A DNA stretch of 9,146 nucleotides. It comes from Rhodopirellula sp. Its GTDB lineage: Bacteria > Planctomycetota > Planctomycetia > Pirellulales > Pirellulaceae. This document shows positions 1 through 7,719 of the stretch, in pieces. Positions within the stretch are counted from its first letter, which is position 1; each line of letters opens with the position of its first letter. Location: contig PAUV01000085.1 of the NCBI GenBank assembly GCA_002712845.1, positions 7,085-16,230 of the forward strand, given 5' to 3'. Below the pieces are notes generated by a model. The model saw only the letters and a list, made by a program, of their open reading frames with translations, did no database searches and had not been told where the DNA came from. Both the position numbers and the translations under genes were made by a program.

Positions 1-537
1 CGTTGGCCCGGTGCCGTGCAACCGATACAGCCTTTGAATGAACCGATATCACGAGCTTTTTACAAGGCAGCAGAGTCGATTACTTGGAGCGGGTTTGATA
101 TGCAACCGGGCGATTTGGCTGTCGAAATTGGAAGCGCGCCCGGAGGTGCTTGCGGAAGATTGCTTGAACTTGGACTGAGGGTCATCGGCATCGATCCTGC
201 AGAGATGGACCCCCGGATCGACCAGCATCCAAACTTTCAGCACATTCGGGCCCGGGGAGGTGATTTGCCTCGACGGCAGTTCCGAGGCGCAAAGTGGTTG
301 CTGGTGGATTCGAACGTCCGACCTGATCAGACACTAACAACCATCGAAAATATAGTGACACATCGCCAAAGTGATTTTGTAGGACTGTTAATCACGTTGA
401 AAATTGGTGAGTACTCTTCAGCTTCTCTGATTGAAAAGTGGTTCGAGCGAATCGTTGGTTGGAAACCCTCCCATGTCCAAGTCAGGCAGTTAGCAAGAAA
501 TAAGTGTGAGGTTTGTTTCGCAGTCACCATGGCATAA
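1..537 (+). CDS. FtsJ/RlmM-like SAM-dependent rRNA 2'-O-ribose methyltransferase (3' part; 5' end outside window)
   Basis: This is the C-terminal catalytic part of a Rossmann-fold methyltransferase of the FtsJ/RrmJ superfamily, which transfers a methyl group from S-adenosylmethionine to a ribose 2'-OH of RNA. The frame is open from base 1; a GTG at 16 is only a possible internal start. Counting from that GTG, the SAM-binding motif I reads VEIGSAPGG (36-44), followed by the acidic strand end GIDPAEMD (58-65). The K-D-K-E catalytic tetrad of 2'-O-methyltransferases can be placed at K17, D98 (LLVDSNV), K129 (ITLKIGE) and E165 (KCEVCF). The reading RWPGA just before the GTG and the 'SRAFYK' helix resemble RlmM, the 23S rRNA C2498 enzyme, whose N-terminal RNA-binding part would lie upstream; 173 residues would be short for RlmM. 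The family is clear. The exact rRNA target is inferred, so no gene symbol is given. Confidence 0.85.
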   Translation, partial: RWPGAVQPIQPLNEPISRAFYKAAESITWSGFDMQPGDLAVEIGSAPGGACGRLLELGLRVIGIDPAEMDPRIDQHPNFQHIRARGGDLPRRQFRGAKWLLVDSNVRPDQTLTTIENIVTHRQSDFVGLLITLKIGEYSSASLIEKWFERIVGWKPSHVQVRQLARNKCEVCFAVTMA

Positions 538-986
538 ATGCTAATGGTGATCTGTGCGAACGAAGCTGTGCTGAAAAATTTGTGACGCGGAGGTTGTGCC
601 CTGCTCTGTCTACAGTCGTACCGCAGGCTGCCTCGGTTGTGGAGAATCCCCTTTGGGTTTCCGAGTTTCATTTCTTGTTTCGTTCCTTAACGCAGTAGCT
701 GCGAAGTCTTTCAAAACGCAAGCTGCATTCCTGAAACGTACTGCAAGAGAGCTATGGTCTGACTTGAACTCGGTGTTGCATGCCATCCCCTGCGTCGCAA
801 CGAAGAGAGTGTGCTGCATGGTGGTGTTAACGGGCTTAGCTTTTTTAAAGACCAAGTCTTAAGTCTTCGGTTCCAAAGACGGAGGTCGCGGCCTTACTGA
901 ACTGACTTTTTTTTCGAGTTGATCGCATTTTTGCCACTTTGCAAGCATTTGCCATTTCGACAGTTTTCAATCAGAGATCGCAGTTT

Positions 987-1152
987 GCGGTGCGGTGCGA
1001 GGTCCGGTAGGAGGACGCTTTGGGAGCGGTTGCCTCCGTTTTTTATCGTTTTTTACGATCTTTTGTGTTCTGCGTGATTGGCACGTTGATGGTGGTTGGC
1101 GACAGGAGCGTAATGATCGCCGGGGCGGGATTGTCCGGTGGGCGGTGCGGTG
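987..1152. repeat. Two short direct repeats in swapped order
   Basis: GCGGTGCGGTG occurs at 987-997 and again at 1142-1152. GTCCGGTRGG occurs at 1002-1011 and 1133-1142. The two elements appear in opposite order in the two copies, so this is not a simple duplication. They flank the candidate small ORF and might be protein binding sites or chance G-rich sequence. No function is assigned. Confidence 0.35.
1009..1014 (+). promoter_or_regulatory. Perfect Shine-Dalgarno AGGAGG before a TTG start
   Basis: AGGAGG lies five bases before a TTG codon at 1020. This is an ideal ribosome binding site, and it stands out because the large genes on the plus strand have weak or no such sites. It is the main reason to consider the 1020-1172 frame as translated. 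A six-base match can occur by chance. Confidence 0.35.
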
Positions 1153-1172
1153 ACAACTTGTTCATGGGGTGA
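1020..1172 (+). CDS. Candidate small hydrophobic protein, 50 residues
   Basis: A TTG-initiated frame of 50 codons ends with TGA at 1170-1172. It starts five bases after a perfect AGGAGG. The predicted product has a basic N-terminal part (YRFLR, about residues 9-13), then a hydrophobic stretch (SFVFCVIGTLMVV, about 14-26) and a short glycine-rich tail. This is the layout of a single-pass small membrane protein or a signal peptide with a short tail. It lies 86 bases upstream of the large exported haem protein and in a different frame. No family is recognised. The frame may be fortuitous, since composition gives no clear coding signal over such a short length. Confidence 0.28.
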   Translation: MGAVASVFYRFLRSFVFCVIGTLMVVGDRSVMIAGAGLSGGRCGDNLFMG

Positions 1173-1258
1173 CTCAATCTCAGGATCAATCTTGCGTCCA
1201 ACTGGGGCTCGGCCCTAATCTTCCGCAGTTCAGTGGACCCCTACGTTCCTCCGTTTGA

Positions 1259-4200
1259 ATGAATATTGCCATGGACGGCCCTATCCGCTCACTATTTGTG
1301 TTGTTTTTTGTTGCGACCTGCACGGCCGCAAATGTTTCTGAAGTGTCTGCTGAGGAGGCTCAGTGGATTTGGAAGAACGGCAGTCGCCTGGGTGTTGATG
1401 TCCCACAAGGTGAAGTCTGTTTATTCCGTAAGCCAATCAATCTGCGTAAAAAGGCGGCTGGGCGAATTGAAATCGCAGCCGACGATGAATACGAAGTCTT
1501 TGTGAATGGCAAGTTGATCGGTCGAGGCAGTTCTGCCCGCCAGATGCAGGATTATGACATCACCGATTATTTGGAAATGGGTCGCAATGTCGTTGCCGTC
1601 CGGGTTGTCAATACGCATGGGAAAACTGCAGCGATGGCTGCACGGGTTTCCATTCGACCAGATGATTCTGATAAGTGGTACACGTTCAGTAGCAGCCCTT
1701 CTTGGCGCACAAGCACAGAACAGAGCCCAATGTGGGAGACTGTTCTGTTCAATGATCGTTTGTGGGGTTCTGCAGCTGCCTTTGGCAAGCTCGGTGATAC
1801 AGTGCCATGGGATCGTGATGCGGACGTCGTGGCTGAAAAGCAGACAGAGCAGCGTGAGCGATTTCAGATTCAGAAAGGCTTTGGAGTTCAACGCGTGCTG
1901 AGCGACGAACAAGTGGGGTCGATCATTGCGATGACCTTCAATGAATTTGGTCATATCATCCTGTCTCAGGAAGATGGGCCTTTGTTGCTTGTATTTGATA
2001 AAGATGAAGACGGCATTCCGGAGCAAGTTCGTACTTATTGCGACAAAGTCAAATCATGCCAGGGAATCCTTGCTCTTAATGGGGAAGTGTTTGTCACCGG
2101 TGATGGGCCTGAGGGTGCCGCCCTCTATCGATTGACCGATGTTGACCGGAACGGCACGTTGGAACAAGTCAAGGCGATCGTTAAGTTCAAAGGCAATGGC
2201 GGTGAGCACGGGCCTCACGGAATTCGCCTGGGTCCCGATGGAATGATCTACGTAGTGCTTGGAAGTCATACCCGTTACATGGGCAAAGGCGGCCCCGGTG
2301 AGACATTGCCCAAAACTTATGAGGGAGACTTGCTTCCCCGCTACGAGGATCCAGCAGGTCATGGCCTTGGCATCAAGGCACCAGGCGGAACTGTGATTCG
2401 TACTAACGCTGATGGCTCAGTGGTTGAACGCGTCGCTGGCGGAATTCGAAATGCATACGATCTCGTGTTCCACCCCAATGGTGGTTTGTTTGTTCACGAT
2501 GCCGACATGGAGTCGGACGTTGACACAGTGTGGTACCGGCCGACGGCTCTTTTTGATGTGACAGAGGCTGGCGAGTTTGGTTGGCGTACTGGCTGGGCAA
2601 AGTGGCCAGAGTACTATTACGACCGCTTGCCGAATTTGCTTGAAACAGGAAAAGGTAGTCCGACAGGGGCTGTTTGTTACGAGCATTACATGTTCCCTGC
2701 TCGCTATCACAACTCGATGTTCCTTGCTGATTGGTCGGAAGGACGGATCCTTAATGTTCGTCTGAAACCAAGAGGAGCCGGGTTTATCGCTGACAGTGAA
2801 GTATTCCTGAAAGGACAACCGCTCAACGTCACTGATCTGGATGTTGGTCCGGACGGAGGAATGTATTTTTGCACGGGTGGTCGAGGCACGGCCGGTGGCG
2901 TTTATCGTGTTGTCTACAAAGGCGACATTCCTGATCGCATGAAGAATCTTGGAACTGGTATTGCCGCAGCAGTCAGGCAGCCTCAATTGGAGTCAGCCTG
3001 GGCTCGCCAAGAGATCGCTTCGATTAAACGAGAATTGGGGAACAATTGGGGTCAATTGGTCGCAGGAGTCGCCTATAGCAAAGACAATCCAGCCCAATAC
3101 CGAATCCGTGCAATGGATTTGATGCAACTGTTCGGGCCGGTTCCCAGTGAGGATTTGGTTCTCGAGTTGAGCGAGGCAGGCAATGAATTGGTGCGTGCAA
3201 AAGCAGCTTATATGATGGGGCTTCATCCTGATGAACAGAGCAAGAAGCGTCTTGTGGAAATGCTGTCTGACAGCGATCCACGCGTCCAGCGTGCGGCTTG
3301 TGAAGCGATTCTGAGGAGCGATGCCTCGCCTGAAACGGCAGAGGACGTGCTGCCGTTGCTCGCAGAAGAGGATCGGTCACTTGCGTTCGTTGCTCGACGC
3401 TTGCTCGAAAAAATGCCTGTGGAGGATTGGCGGGAAGAGGTTCTCGACAGTGCAGATACTCGTGTTTCGTTGGTCGGTATGCTGGCCTTGATCAATGCAG
3501 ACCCAACAGCCGAGACCTGTATGGAAGTGCTCAACCGCAGCAGTGCGATGATGGCCGACTTCCTGAGTGATGCAGATTTTGTCGATACGCTTCGCTTGTG
3601 CCAGATTGCCCTGCACCGTGGGGGAATCTCGCCTGACAAAGTGGTAGCTCTGCGAAAACAGATCGCCGAGGAATTTCCAGCGGGCGATGCACGTATGAAC
3701 CACGAATTGATTCGCTTGGCAGCTTATCTGCAAGCTGATGAGGTAGCTGAGAGAGCATTGGAATACATTGCTGGTGACGATCCAGAACAGGATCGTACGT
3801 TGGTTGCCATGTGTTTGCAGTTTCTTTCAAACAATTGGACTGCTGAGCAACGCTTCCAGATCTTGAAGTATTACGAGAACGCAGCGAACGACGCAAAGTC
3901 GAACGCTTTGTCGATGTATTTGATGAACGCTACCCGGGATTTTGCCAAAACACTCTCTGATCAGGATGTCCTTGCGATCCTCGAACAGGGTGCGGTGTGG
4001 CGTAATGCTGCTCTTGCAGCTATCTATCGTTTACCACGACCAATTGATGCTTCAACCGCAGAAGTGCTCCGTAAATTGGATCGCGAACTGATTGCGAATC
4101 CAAAACCGGGTGACATCGAAAGACGATTGCGGACTGGCATCGTTGCGATGTTTGCAACCGCTCAGGATGAAGAATCAAGTGCTTATCTGCGGGGGCTCTG

Positions 4201-5059
4201 GCGAACAGAACCGGAACGTCGCGCTTTGGTTGCCATGGCTTTGGCTCAAAAACCTGATGGCGACAACTGGGACTACCTGGTCCGAAGTTTGAACGTTCTC
4301 GAAGATCAAACGGCTTCTGAGGTAATCAAGGCATTGGCTTCTGTTGATGTTGCCACGGATGATCCCATGGCTATTCGGCAGTTGATTTTGCTCGGAGTTC
4401 GAGCTGAAAAGAAAGGTGCGAGTTTCGAAAATGTAGAATCATTGCTCGAGCATTGGACCGGAATGCAGCGACCAGAAAAGGCTTCGACTTCGATGAAGCC
4501 TTGGCAGAAGTGGTACGCCAAAGTAAATCCCGATCGAGTGCCGGCCGAGCTTCCTGATCCCGCTGATTCACGTTGGGATTTTGAGCAACTCGTGGAGTAC
4601 ATGGATAGTGATAAGGGGCGTTTTGGCGACCCAGCTCATGGTCGGACCGCATTTACCAAAGCGAAGTGTGCACAGTGTCACCAGTTTGGGAACTACGGTG
4701 AGGCCATCGGGCCATCACTTTCAGGCATCGGAAGGCGTTTTACAAAGCGTGAAATTCTGGAGTCCATTTTGTTTCCAGCTCATGTCGTCAGCGATCAATA
4801 CGCGAGCAAGCGGATTTTAACGCTGGATGGCCGCGTGCTAACCGGCTTGGTCAGCCAACGTAGTAATGAGAACATGGAACTGCGCGACGCCAACAACCAA
4901 GTCGTCGTGATCAAAGAGAAGGAGATCGATCAGATCTTGCCGAGCAACAGCAGCATCATGCCAAGTGGTCTCTTGGATGATCTAACGCTTCAAGAAATCA
5001 GCGATATGATGGCTTATCTGGGGGTTGTTCCACCTTTGGAAGTTGCCACCCGACCCTAA
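1259..5059 (+). CDS. Exported PVC-type haem-binding (CxxCH) protein with carbohydrate-binding-like, dehydrogenase propeller and HEAT domains
   Basis: A 1266-residue protein. The ATG directly follows an in-frame TGA, so the N-terminus cannot lie further upstream; an ATG four codons later is possible. No Shine-Dalgarno is seen. Residues 1-32 look like a signal peptide (R10, hydrophobic LFVLFFVA, cleavage near VSA/EE), placing it in the periplasm or on the outer face of the membrane. Residues 33-132 resemble the jelly-roll N-terminal domain of alpha-L-rhamnosidases (WIWK, VFVNGKLIGRG). Residues about 202-555 form the PVC 'membrane-bound dehydrogenase' beta-propeller (TIGR02604 type, related to sugar dehydrogenases), with two calcium-loop-like motifs at D247-G252 and D294-G299 and GEHGPHGIRLGPDG. 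Residues about 590-1070 carry HEAT-like helices (for example SDSDPRVQRAA, 670-680). The C-terminus is the PVC haem domain (TIGR02603 type): CAQCH at 1137-1141, with M1234 (IMPSGL) as probable distal ligand. It probably oxidises a sugar or similar substrate and passes electrons to its own c-type haem; the substrate is unknown. Confidence 0.9.
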   Translation: MNIAMDGPIRSLFVLFFVATCTAANVSEVSAEEAQWIWKNGSRLGVDVPQGEVCLFRKPINLRKKAAGRIEIAADDEYEVFVNGKLIGRGSSARQMQDYDITDYLEMGRNVVAVRVVNTHGKTAAMAARVSIRPDDSDKWYTFSSSPSWRTSTEQSPMWETVLFNDRLWGSAAAFGKLGDTVPWDRDADVVAEKQTEQRERFQIQKGFGVQRVLSDEQVGSIIAMTFNEFGHIILSQEDGPLLLVFDKDEDGIPEQVRTYCDKVKSCQGILALNGEVFVTGDGPEGAALYRLTDVDRNGTLEQVKAIVKFKGNGGEHGPHGIRLGPDGMIYVVLGSHTRYMGKGGPGETLPKTYEGDLLPRYEDPAGHGLGIKAPGGTVIRTNADGSVVERVAGGIRNAYDLVFHPNGGLFVHDADMESDVDTVWYRPTALFDVTEAGEFGWRTGWAKWPEYYYDRLPNLLETGKGSPTGAVCYEHYMFPARYHNSMFLADWSEGRILNVRLKPRGAGFIADSEVFLKGQPLNVTDLDVGPDGGMYFCTGGRGTAGGVYRVVYKGDIPDRMKNLGTGIAAAVRQPQLESAWARQEIASIKRELGNNWGQLVAGVAYSKDNPAQYRIRAMDLMQLFGPVPSEDLVLELSEAGNELVRAKAAYMMGLHPDEQSKKRLVEMLSDSDPRVQRAACEAILRSDASPETAEDVLPLLAEEDRSLAFVARRLLEKMPVEDWREEVLDSADTRVSLVGMLALINADPTAETCMEVLNRSSAMMADFLSDADFVDTLRLCQIALHRGGISPDKVVALRKQIAEEFPAGDARMNHELIRLAAYLQADEVAERALEYIAGDDPEQDRTLVAMCLQFLSNNWTAEQRFQILKYYENAANDAKSNALSMYLMNATRDFAKTLSDQDVLAILEQGAVWRNAALAAIYRLPRPIDASTAEVLRKLDRELIANPKPGDIERRLRTGIVAMFATAQDEESSAYLRGLWRTEPERRALVAMALAQKPDGDNWDYLVRSLNVLEDQTASEVIKALASVDVATDDPMAIRQLILLGVRAEKKGASFENVESLLEHWTGMQRPEKASTSMKPWQKWYAKVNPDRVPAELPDPADSRWDFEQLVEYMDSDKGRFGDPAHGRTAFTKAKCAQCHQFGNYGEAIGPSLSGIGRRFTKREILESILFPAHVVSDQYASKRILTLDGRVLTGLVSQRSNENMELRDANNQVVVIKEKEIDQILPSNSSIMPSGLLDDLTLQEISDMMAYLGVVPPLEVATRP

Positions 5060-5067
5060 CAGTTAGG
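5055..5067 (+). other. Short inverted repeat over the stop codon
   Basis: CCTAA and TTAGG form a 5-base stem with a CAG loop, and the stem includes the TAA stop of the large haem gene. An 8-base palindrome, GTCGCGAC, follows at 5070-5077. These lie just before the real terminator. No independent role is assigned. Confidence 0.3.
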
Positions 5068-5089
5068 CGGTCGCGACTAGCAATACGTG

Positions 5090-5122
5090 AAATCACCCTG
5101 TCATTGATGGGGTGATTTTTTT
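5090..5122 (+). terminator. Rho-independent terminator after the haem-protein gene
   Basis: AAATCACCC (5090-5098) and GGGTGATTT (5110-5118) form a perfect 9-base stem around an 11-base loop that can itself pair partly. The stem runs into seven T residues (5116-5122). It begins 30 bases after the TAA stop. This is a classic intrinsic terminator and makes it likely that yidC is transcribed from its own promoter in the following 190 bases. Confidence 0.88.
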
Positions 5123-5233
5123 GTGTAGGTGCCTATCGACAGCAGTTTCGCGGCAAAAGTGGCCTCTTATGGCACGGCTTCCACCTTCCCAAGATTTGCT
5201 TTGGTGGGCAGAATACGGGCTTGTGAGCTGATC

Positions 5234-5275
5234 TCTGCCGATGGCAGAATCGGCCAAAGGCTGTGTCGCAGCCTT
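5234..5275 (+). promoter_or_regulatory. Structured yidC leader with two mutually exclusive hairpins and a third stem
   Basis: Three perfect inverted repeats are packed into 42 bases. TCTGCC/GGCAGA (5234-5239 with 5243-5248) and GCCGAT/ATCGGC (5237-5242 with 5249-5254) share bases, so only one can form at a time. AAGGCTG/CAGCCTT (5257-5263 with 5269-5275) closes a 5-base loop. The block ends 35 bases before the preferred yidC start and covers an alternative GTG at 5263. The arrangement could be a translational or transcriptional switch, or a protein binding site; no T-run follows. The pairing is seen in the sequence, the regulatory role is inference. Confidence 0.4.
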
Positions 5276-5310
5276 GCTTTGCTTCATCCCCGCCAGAACT
5301 GGGACTGATC

Positions 5311-7719
5311 GTGGAACGTCGTCTGATCACGTTCATCGTCGCTTCATCGGTGTTCTTCTTCGCCTATATCACCCTCCGGTCGTGGTTGGGTGTTCCGCCT
5401 GTGAAGCCCGATCCTGCCGTTGCTGCGGTGCCCGCTGAGAACCTTCAGGTACCTGAGGTCGATGGCGCGAACCCCGTTTCACCCGATAGTCGGACAGGTG
5501 ACCCGCAGACGGGAGACGACGCCACTTCGGTGACCCCTGAAATCAAGCGACCAGAAAATACGGAATGGCTGACCGTCGGATCCATGGATCCGACGAAGGG
5601 TTATTACATGTTGGTGACTTTGTGCAGCAAAGGTGCTGGCGTAGAGAGGGTGGAGCTCACGGAGCGTGGTAGCGATGGTGCGCTGAAGTATCGTCGCGTT
5701 GATGTGACCAGTGGCTATCTTGGATATTTTGCTGGCAGCGAGCTAGAAGACACCGATGGTGTACTTGTCAATGTTGTAGGTCCCGGGACGCCTGCTGCCA
5801 CCGCAGGTGTCCAGGTTGGGGATGTCATCGTTGGTATCAACGGGGTTGCGGTTGCATCACGCGATGATCTTGTGTCGATTTTGTCGGATACGCGACCGGG
5901 AGATAAGGTAGATGTCGAGGTGACTCGGGCCGCGAAAACAGAAAGTTTGGTTGCCGAGTTAAGTGAGCACCCGCTTGATCTCATGCGTCTAGCGAAAGAT
6001 GGAGGGCCGGATCAGGTCAAGGGTAACCTGACACGATTATCTTGCCTGTTGACTTTGGCCAAAGTAAATGACAAGCGAATTGGTGATAGCAATGTTGCAA
6101 TGCGTGGCCTCACTAATCCCATGGATTTGAATTGGGATGTGACCAAAGAATCGGGAGGAGCATCCTTCTCAGTCGAACTCAGTAAGGCAGAGATGGCGGT
6201 GGTCGGCGGAGATGCTCTGCGGATCAGTCGCAGTTATCAGCTGCCTGAGAAGTCTTATGCTTTGGACCTGGGAGTTCAGGTTGATAATTTAGGGACGACC
6301 AAGCAGGACATCGGTGTCAGGCTTGAAGGTGCTAACGGGATCAGTCTTGAGGGTTGGTGGTACAGCACGAAAATCAGTCCGAACTGGGGTGGTGCCGCTG
6401 CTCGTGACATCGTTTACAAAACCAAGACATCGGGCCACGTGCTCGTCAGTGGCTTTGAATTACTCAAGGCTGCAAAAGGCGAGGAACGAAGTGACGCTGA
6501 TCCGGCACTACCACGTTTCGGAATGACTCCGCTGCTTTTCGCGGATGATGGTGCCGACGACAGTCGAGACCTGAGTTATGTCGGTGTTGATTCACAGTAT
6601 TTCACCGTCGCTTTTGTTCCTGCCGAGGGTCAAGCTTCTTTGACTACGCTCGATCGGGGTGGAGCAGGTATCGCCTCAGATCCTGCGGCGATCATCAAAC
6701 ATCAGGAGCGGGCGGTCAATTCAACTTTTTATGTGGATACTCTGAGCAATTCGTTGGAGCCTGGCGGTTCCATGCGGCAGGACCTGAGATTGTTTGCAGG
6801 TCCCAAGTACACTTCCCTGCTTACTGAATATGGATTGCAGGATTGCATTTATTACGGTTGGTTTTCGGCAATCGCAAAGTTCTTAGGTGGGCTTCTGCAT
6901 GGTTTGTCAGCAGTCGGCAATTACGCGCTGGCGATCATCCTGCTTACCTTGCTTGTTCGTGGGTGCATGTTCCCATTAAGTAGAAAAGCCGCTGTCAACG
7001 CGCAAAGAATGCAGGAGTTGGCACCGGAGATGAAAAAGATCAATGAGAAGTACAAAGATGATATGGAGGGGAAACTCAAGGCTCAAAGGGAATTGCAGCA
7101 ACGTGTGGGGCTCAATCCGTTAGCCGGTTGTCTGCCGATGTTCATTCAACTCCCGATCTTTTTGGGGCTGTATCGAACGCTCTCGGTAAACATTGAAATG
7201 AGGCAACAGCCCGCGTTGAGTTTCAGCGACTGGGCATCAAACCTCGCTGGCCCCGACAAGCTTGCCTTCTGGGGAGATTGGTTATGGGAATACCTATCAG
7301 GCCGGGGAACTGGTTGGCTCGGGCCCTACTTCAATGTGCTGCCGGTAATCGTTGTGGTGCTGTACCTGACACAGCAAAAACTCTTCATGCCTCCTGCAAC
7401 CGATGAGCAGACAGCGCTCACGCAGAAGATGATGAGCGTGATGACTCTGATGATGGGCCTGTTTTTCTTCCGCGTTCCAGCGGGACTGTGTATCTACTTC
7501 ATTACCAGCAGTGCTTGGGGCATTTGCGAGCGAATCATTGTCAAAAGAACGCTTCCCAGCAAGAAGCACTTTGATCTGGCTGGATTGGAGGGCGGTAAGG
7601 GGGCGGCACCGGCCAAGTCTCAGTCGTTGGCTGAGAGGATTCGAAGCCAAGTTGCGAAGCCAGAGCCCACCTTTGAAAAACCGAGCAAGCGAAAACGCCC
7701 AGGTGGCAAGAAAAAATAG
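5311..7719 (+). CDS. yidC: Membrane protein insertase YidC/Oxa1 with a PDZ domain inserted in its periplasmic domain
   Basis: YidC inserts and folds inner-membrane proteins, alone or with SecYEG. The GTG at 5311 gives 802 residues starting VERRLITFIV, with a first membrane span at about 5-26, as expected for YidC; a weak GGGA lies six bases upstream. A GTG at 5263 would add 16 poorly fitting residues. Residues about 27-85 are a Pro/Asp-rich linker. The periplasmic beta domain starts near 85 (TVGSMDPTKGYYMLV) and resumes near 235. Between them, at about 135-220, sits a PDZ domain (GYLGYF binding loop, VGPGTPAATAGVQVGDVIVGINGVAV). The insertase domain starts near 515: GNYALAIILLTLLVR with the groove arginine R550, then NPLAGCLPMFIQLPIF from 602, then further spans and RVPAGLCIYFITSS. 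The tail is strongly basic (KRKRPGGKKK), as in YidC homologues that contact the ribosome. It stands alone, not next to rpmH-rnpA within this window. Confidence 0.95.
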   Translation: MERRLITFIVASSVFFFAYITLRSWLGVPPVKPDPAVAAVPAENLQVPEVDGANPVSPDSRTGDPQTGDDATSVTPEIKRPENTEWLTVGSMDPTKGYYMLVTLCSKGAGVERVELTERGSDGALKYRRVDVTSGYLGYFAGSELEDTDGVLVNVVGPGTPAATAGVQVGDVIVGINGVAVASRDDLVSILSDTRPGDKVDVEVTRAAKTESLVAELSEHPLDLMRLAKDGGPDQVKGNLTRLSCLLTLAKVNDKRIGDSNVAMRGLTNPMDLNWDVTKESGGASFSVELSKAEMAVVGGDALRISRSYQLPEKSYALDLGVQVDNLGTTKQDIGVRLEGANGISLEGWWYSTKISPNWGGAAARDIVYKTKTSGHVLVSGFELLKAAKGEERSDADPALPRFGMTPLLFADDGADDSRDLSYVGVDSQYFTVAFVPAEGQASLTTLDRGGAGIASDPAAIIKHQERAVNSTFYVDTLSNSLEPGGSMRQDLRLFAGPKYTSLLTEYGLQDCIYYGWFSAIAKFLGGLLHGLSAVGNYALAIILLTLLVRGCMFPLSRKAAVNAQRMQELAPEMKKINEKYKDDMEGKLKAQRELQQRVGLNPLAGCLPMFIQLPIFLGLYRTLSVNIEMRQQPALSFSDWASNLAGPDKLAFWGDWLWEYLSGRGTGWLGPYFNVLPVIVVVLYLTQQKLFMPPATDEQTALTQKMMSVMTLMMGLFFFRVPAGLCIYFITSSAWGICERIIVKRTLPSKKHFDLAGLEGGKGAAPAKSQSLAERIRSQVAKPEPTFEKPSKRKRPGGKKK

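Larger units (their letters stand above)
538..1258. other. Long intergenic stretch without a recognised gene
   Basis: These 720 bases separate the methyltransferase from the large haem protein. Longer open frames here (513-698 and 596-862 on plus, 610-855 on minus) show no recognisable domain, and none has a well-spaced ribosome binding site. Visible items are a tandem AAGTCTT repeat (854-867), a run of eight T at 907-914 without a convincing preceding stem, two GCATTT..GCCA..TTT direct repeats (925-940 and 945-957), an 11-base GCGGTGCGGTG repeat (987-997 and 1142-1152) and the candidate small ORF at 1020-1172. No tRNA, known riboswitch or convincing promoter was recognised. The promoter of the downstream gene must lie in here, but no good -35/-10 pair could be assigned. 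Confidence 0.6.

Noticed and set aside
596..862. 88-codon plus-strand frame in the intergenic gap
   Set aside because: GGAGG is only two bases from the GTG, third-position composition is not distinctive, and no domain is visible.
841..914. Possible terminator near the T-runs after the methyltransferase
   Set aside because: The stems around 848-881 are only five bases, and the T-run at 907-914 is not directly preceded by a stem.
1045..1059. ATCGT-TTTTT-ACGAT hairpin
   Set aside because: The 5-base AT-rich stem is weak and lies inside the candidate small ORF; no role can be supported.
1310..1325. Lipobox (VATC) in the signal peptide of the haem protein
   Set aside because: Threonine directly before the cysteine is not a usual lipobox residue, and a better signal peptidase I site follows (VSA/EE).
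1421..2026. 201-codon minus-strand frame opposite the haem-protein gene
   Set aside because: It lies wholly opposite a well-supported gene, has no domain and no ribosome binding signal noticed; the same applies to the other minus-strand frames between 2054 and 4652.
5263..5310. Earlier GTG start for yidC at 5263
   Set aside because: The 16 added residues do not fit a YidC N-terminus, the only purine-rich site (AAAGG) is two bases away, and this GTG is inside a hairpin stem. It remains possible.
5241..5438. 65-codon plus-strand frame overlapping the yidC start
   Set aside because: It is mostly a shadow of yidC in another frame, with an Arg/Cys-rich out-of-frame composition and no recognisable domain.
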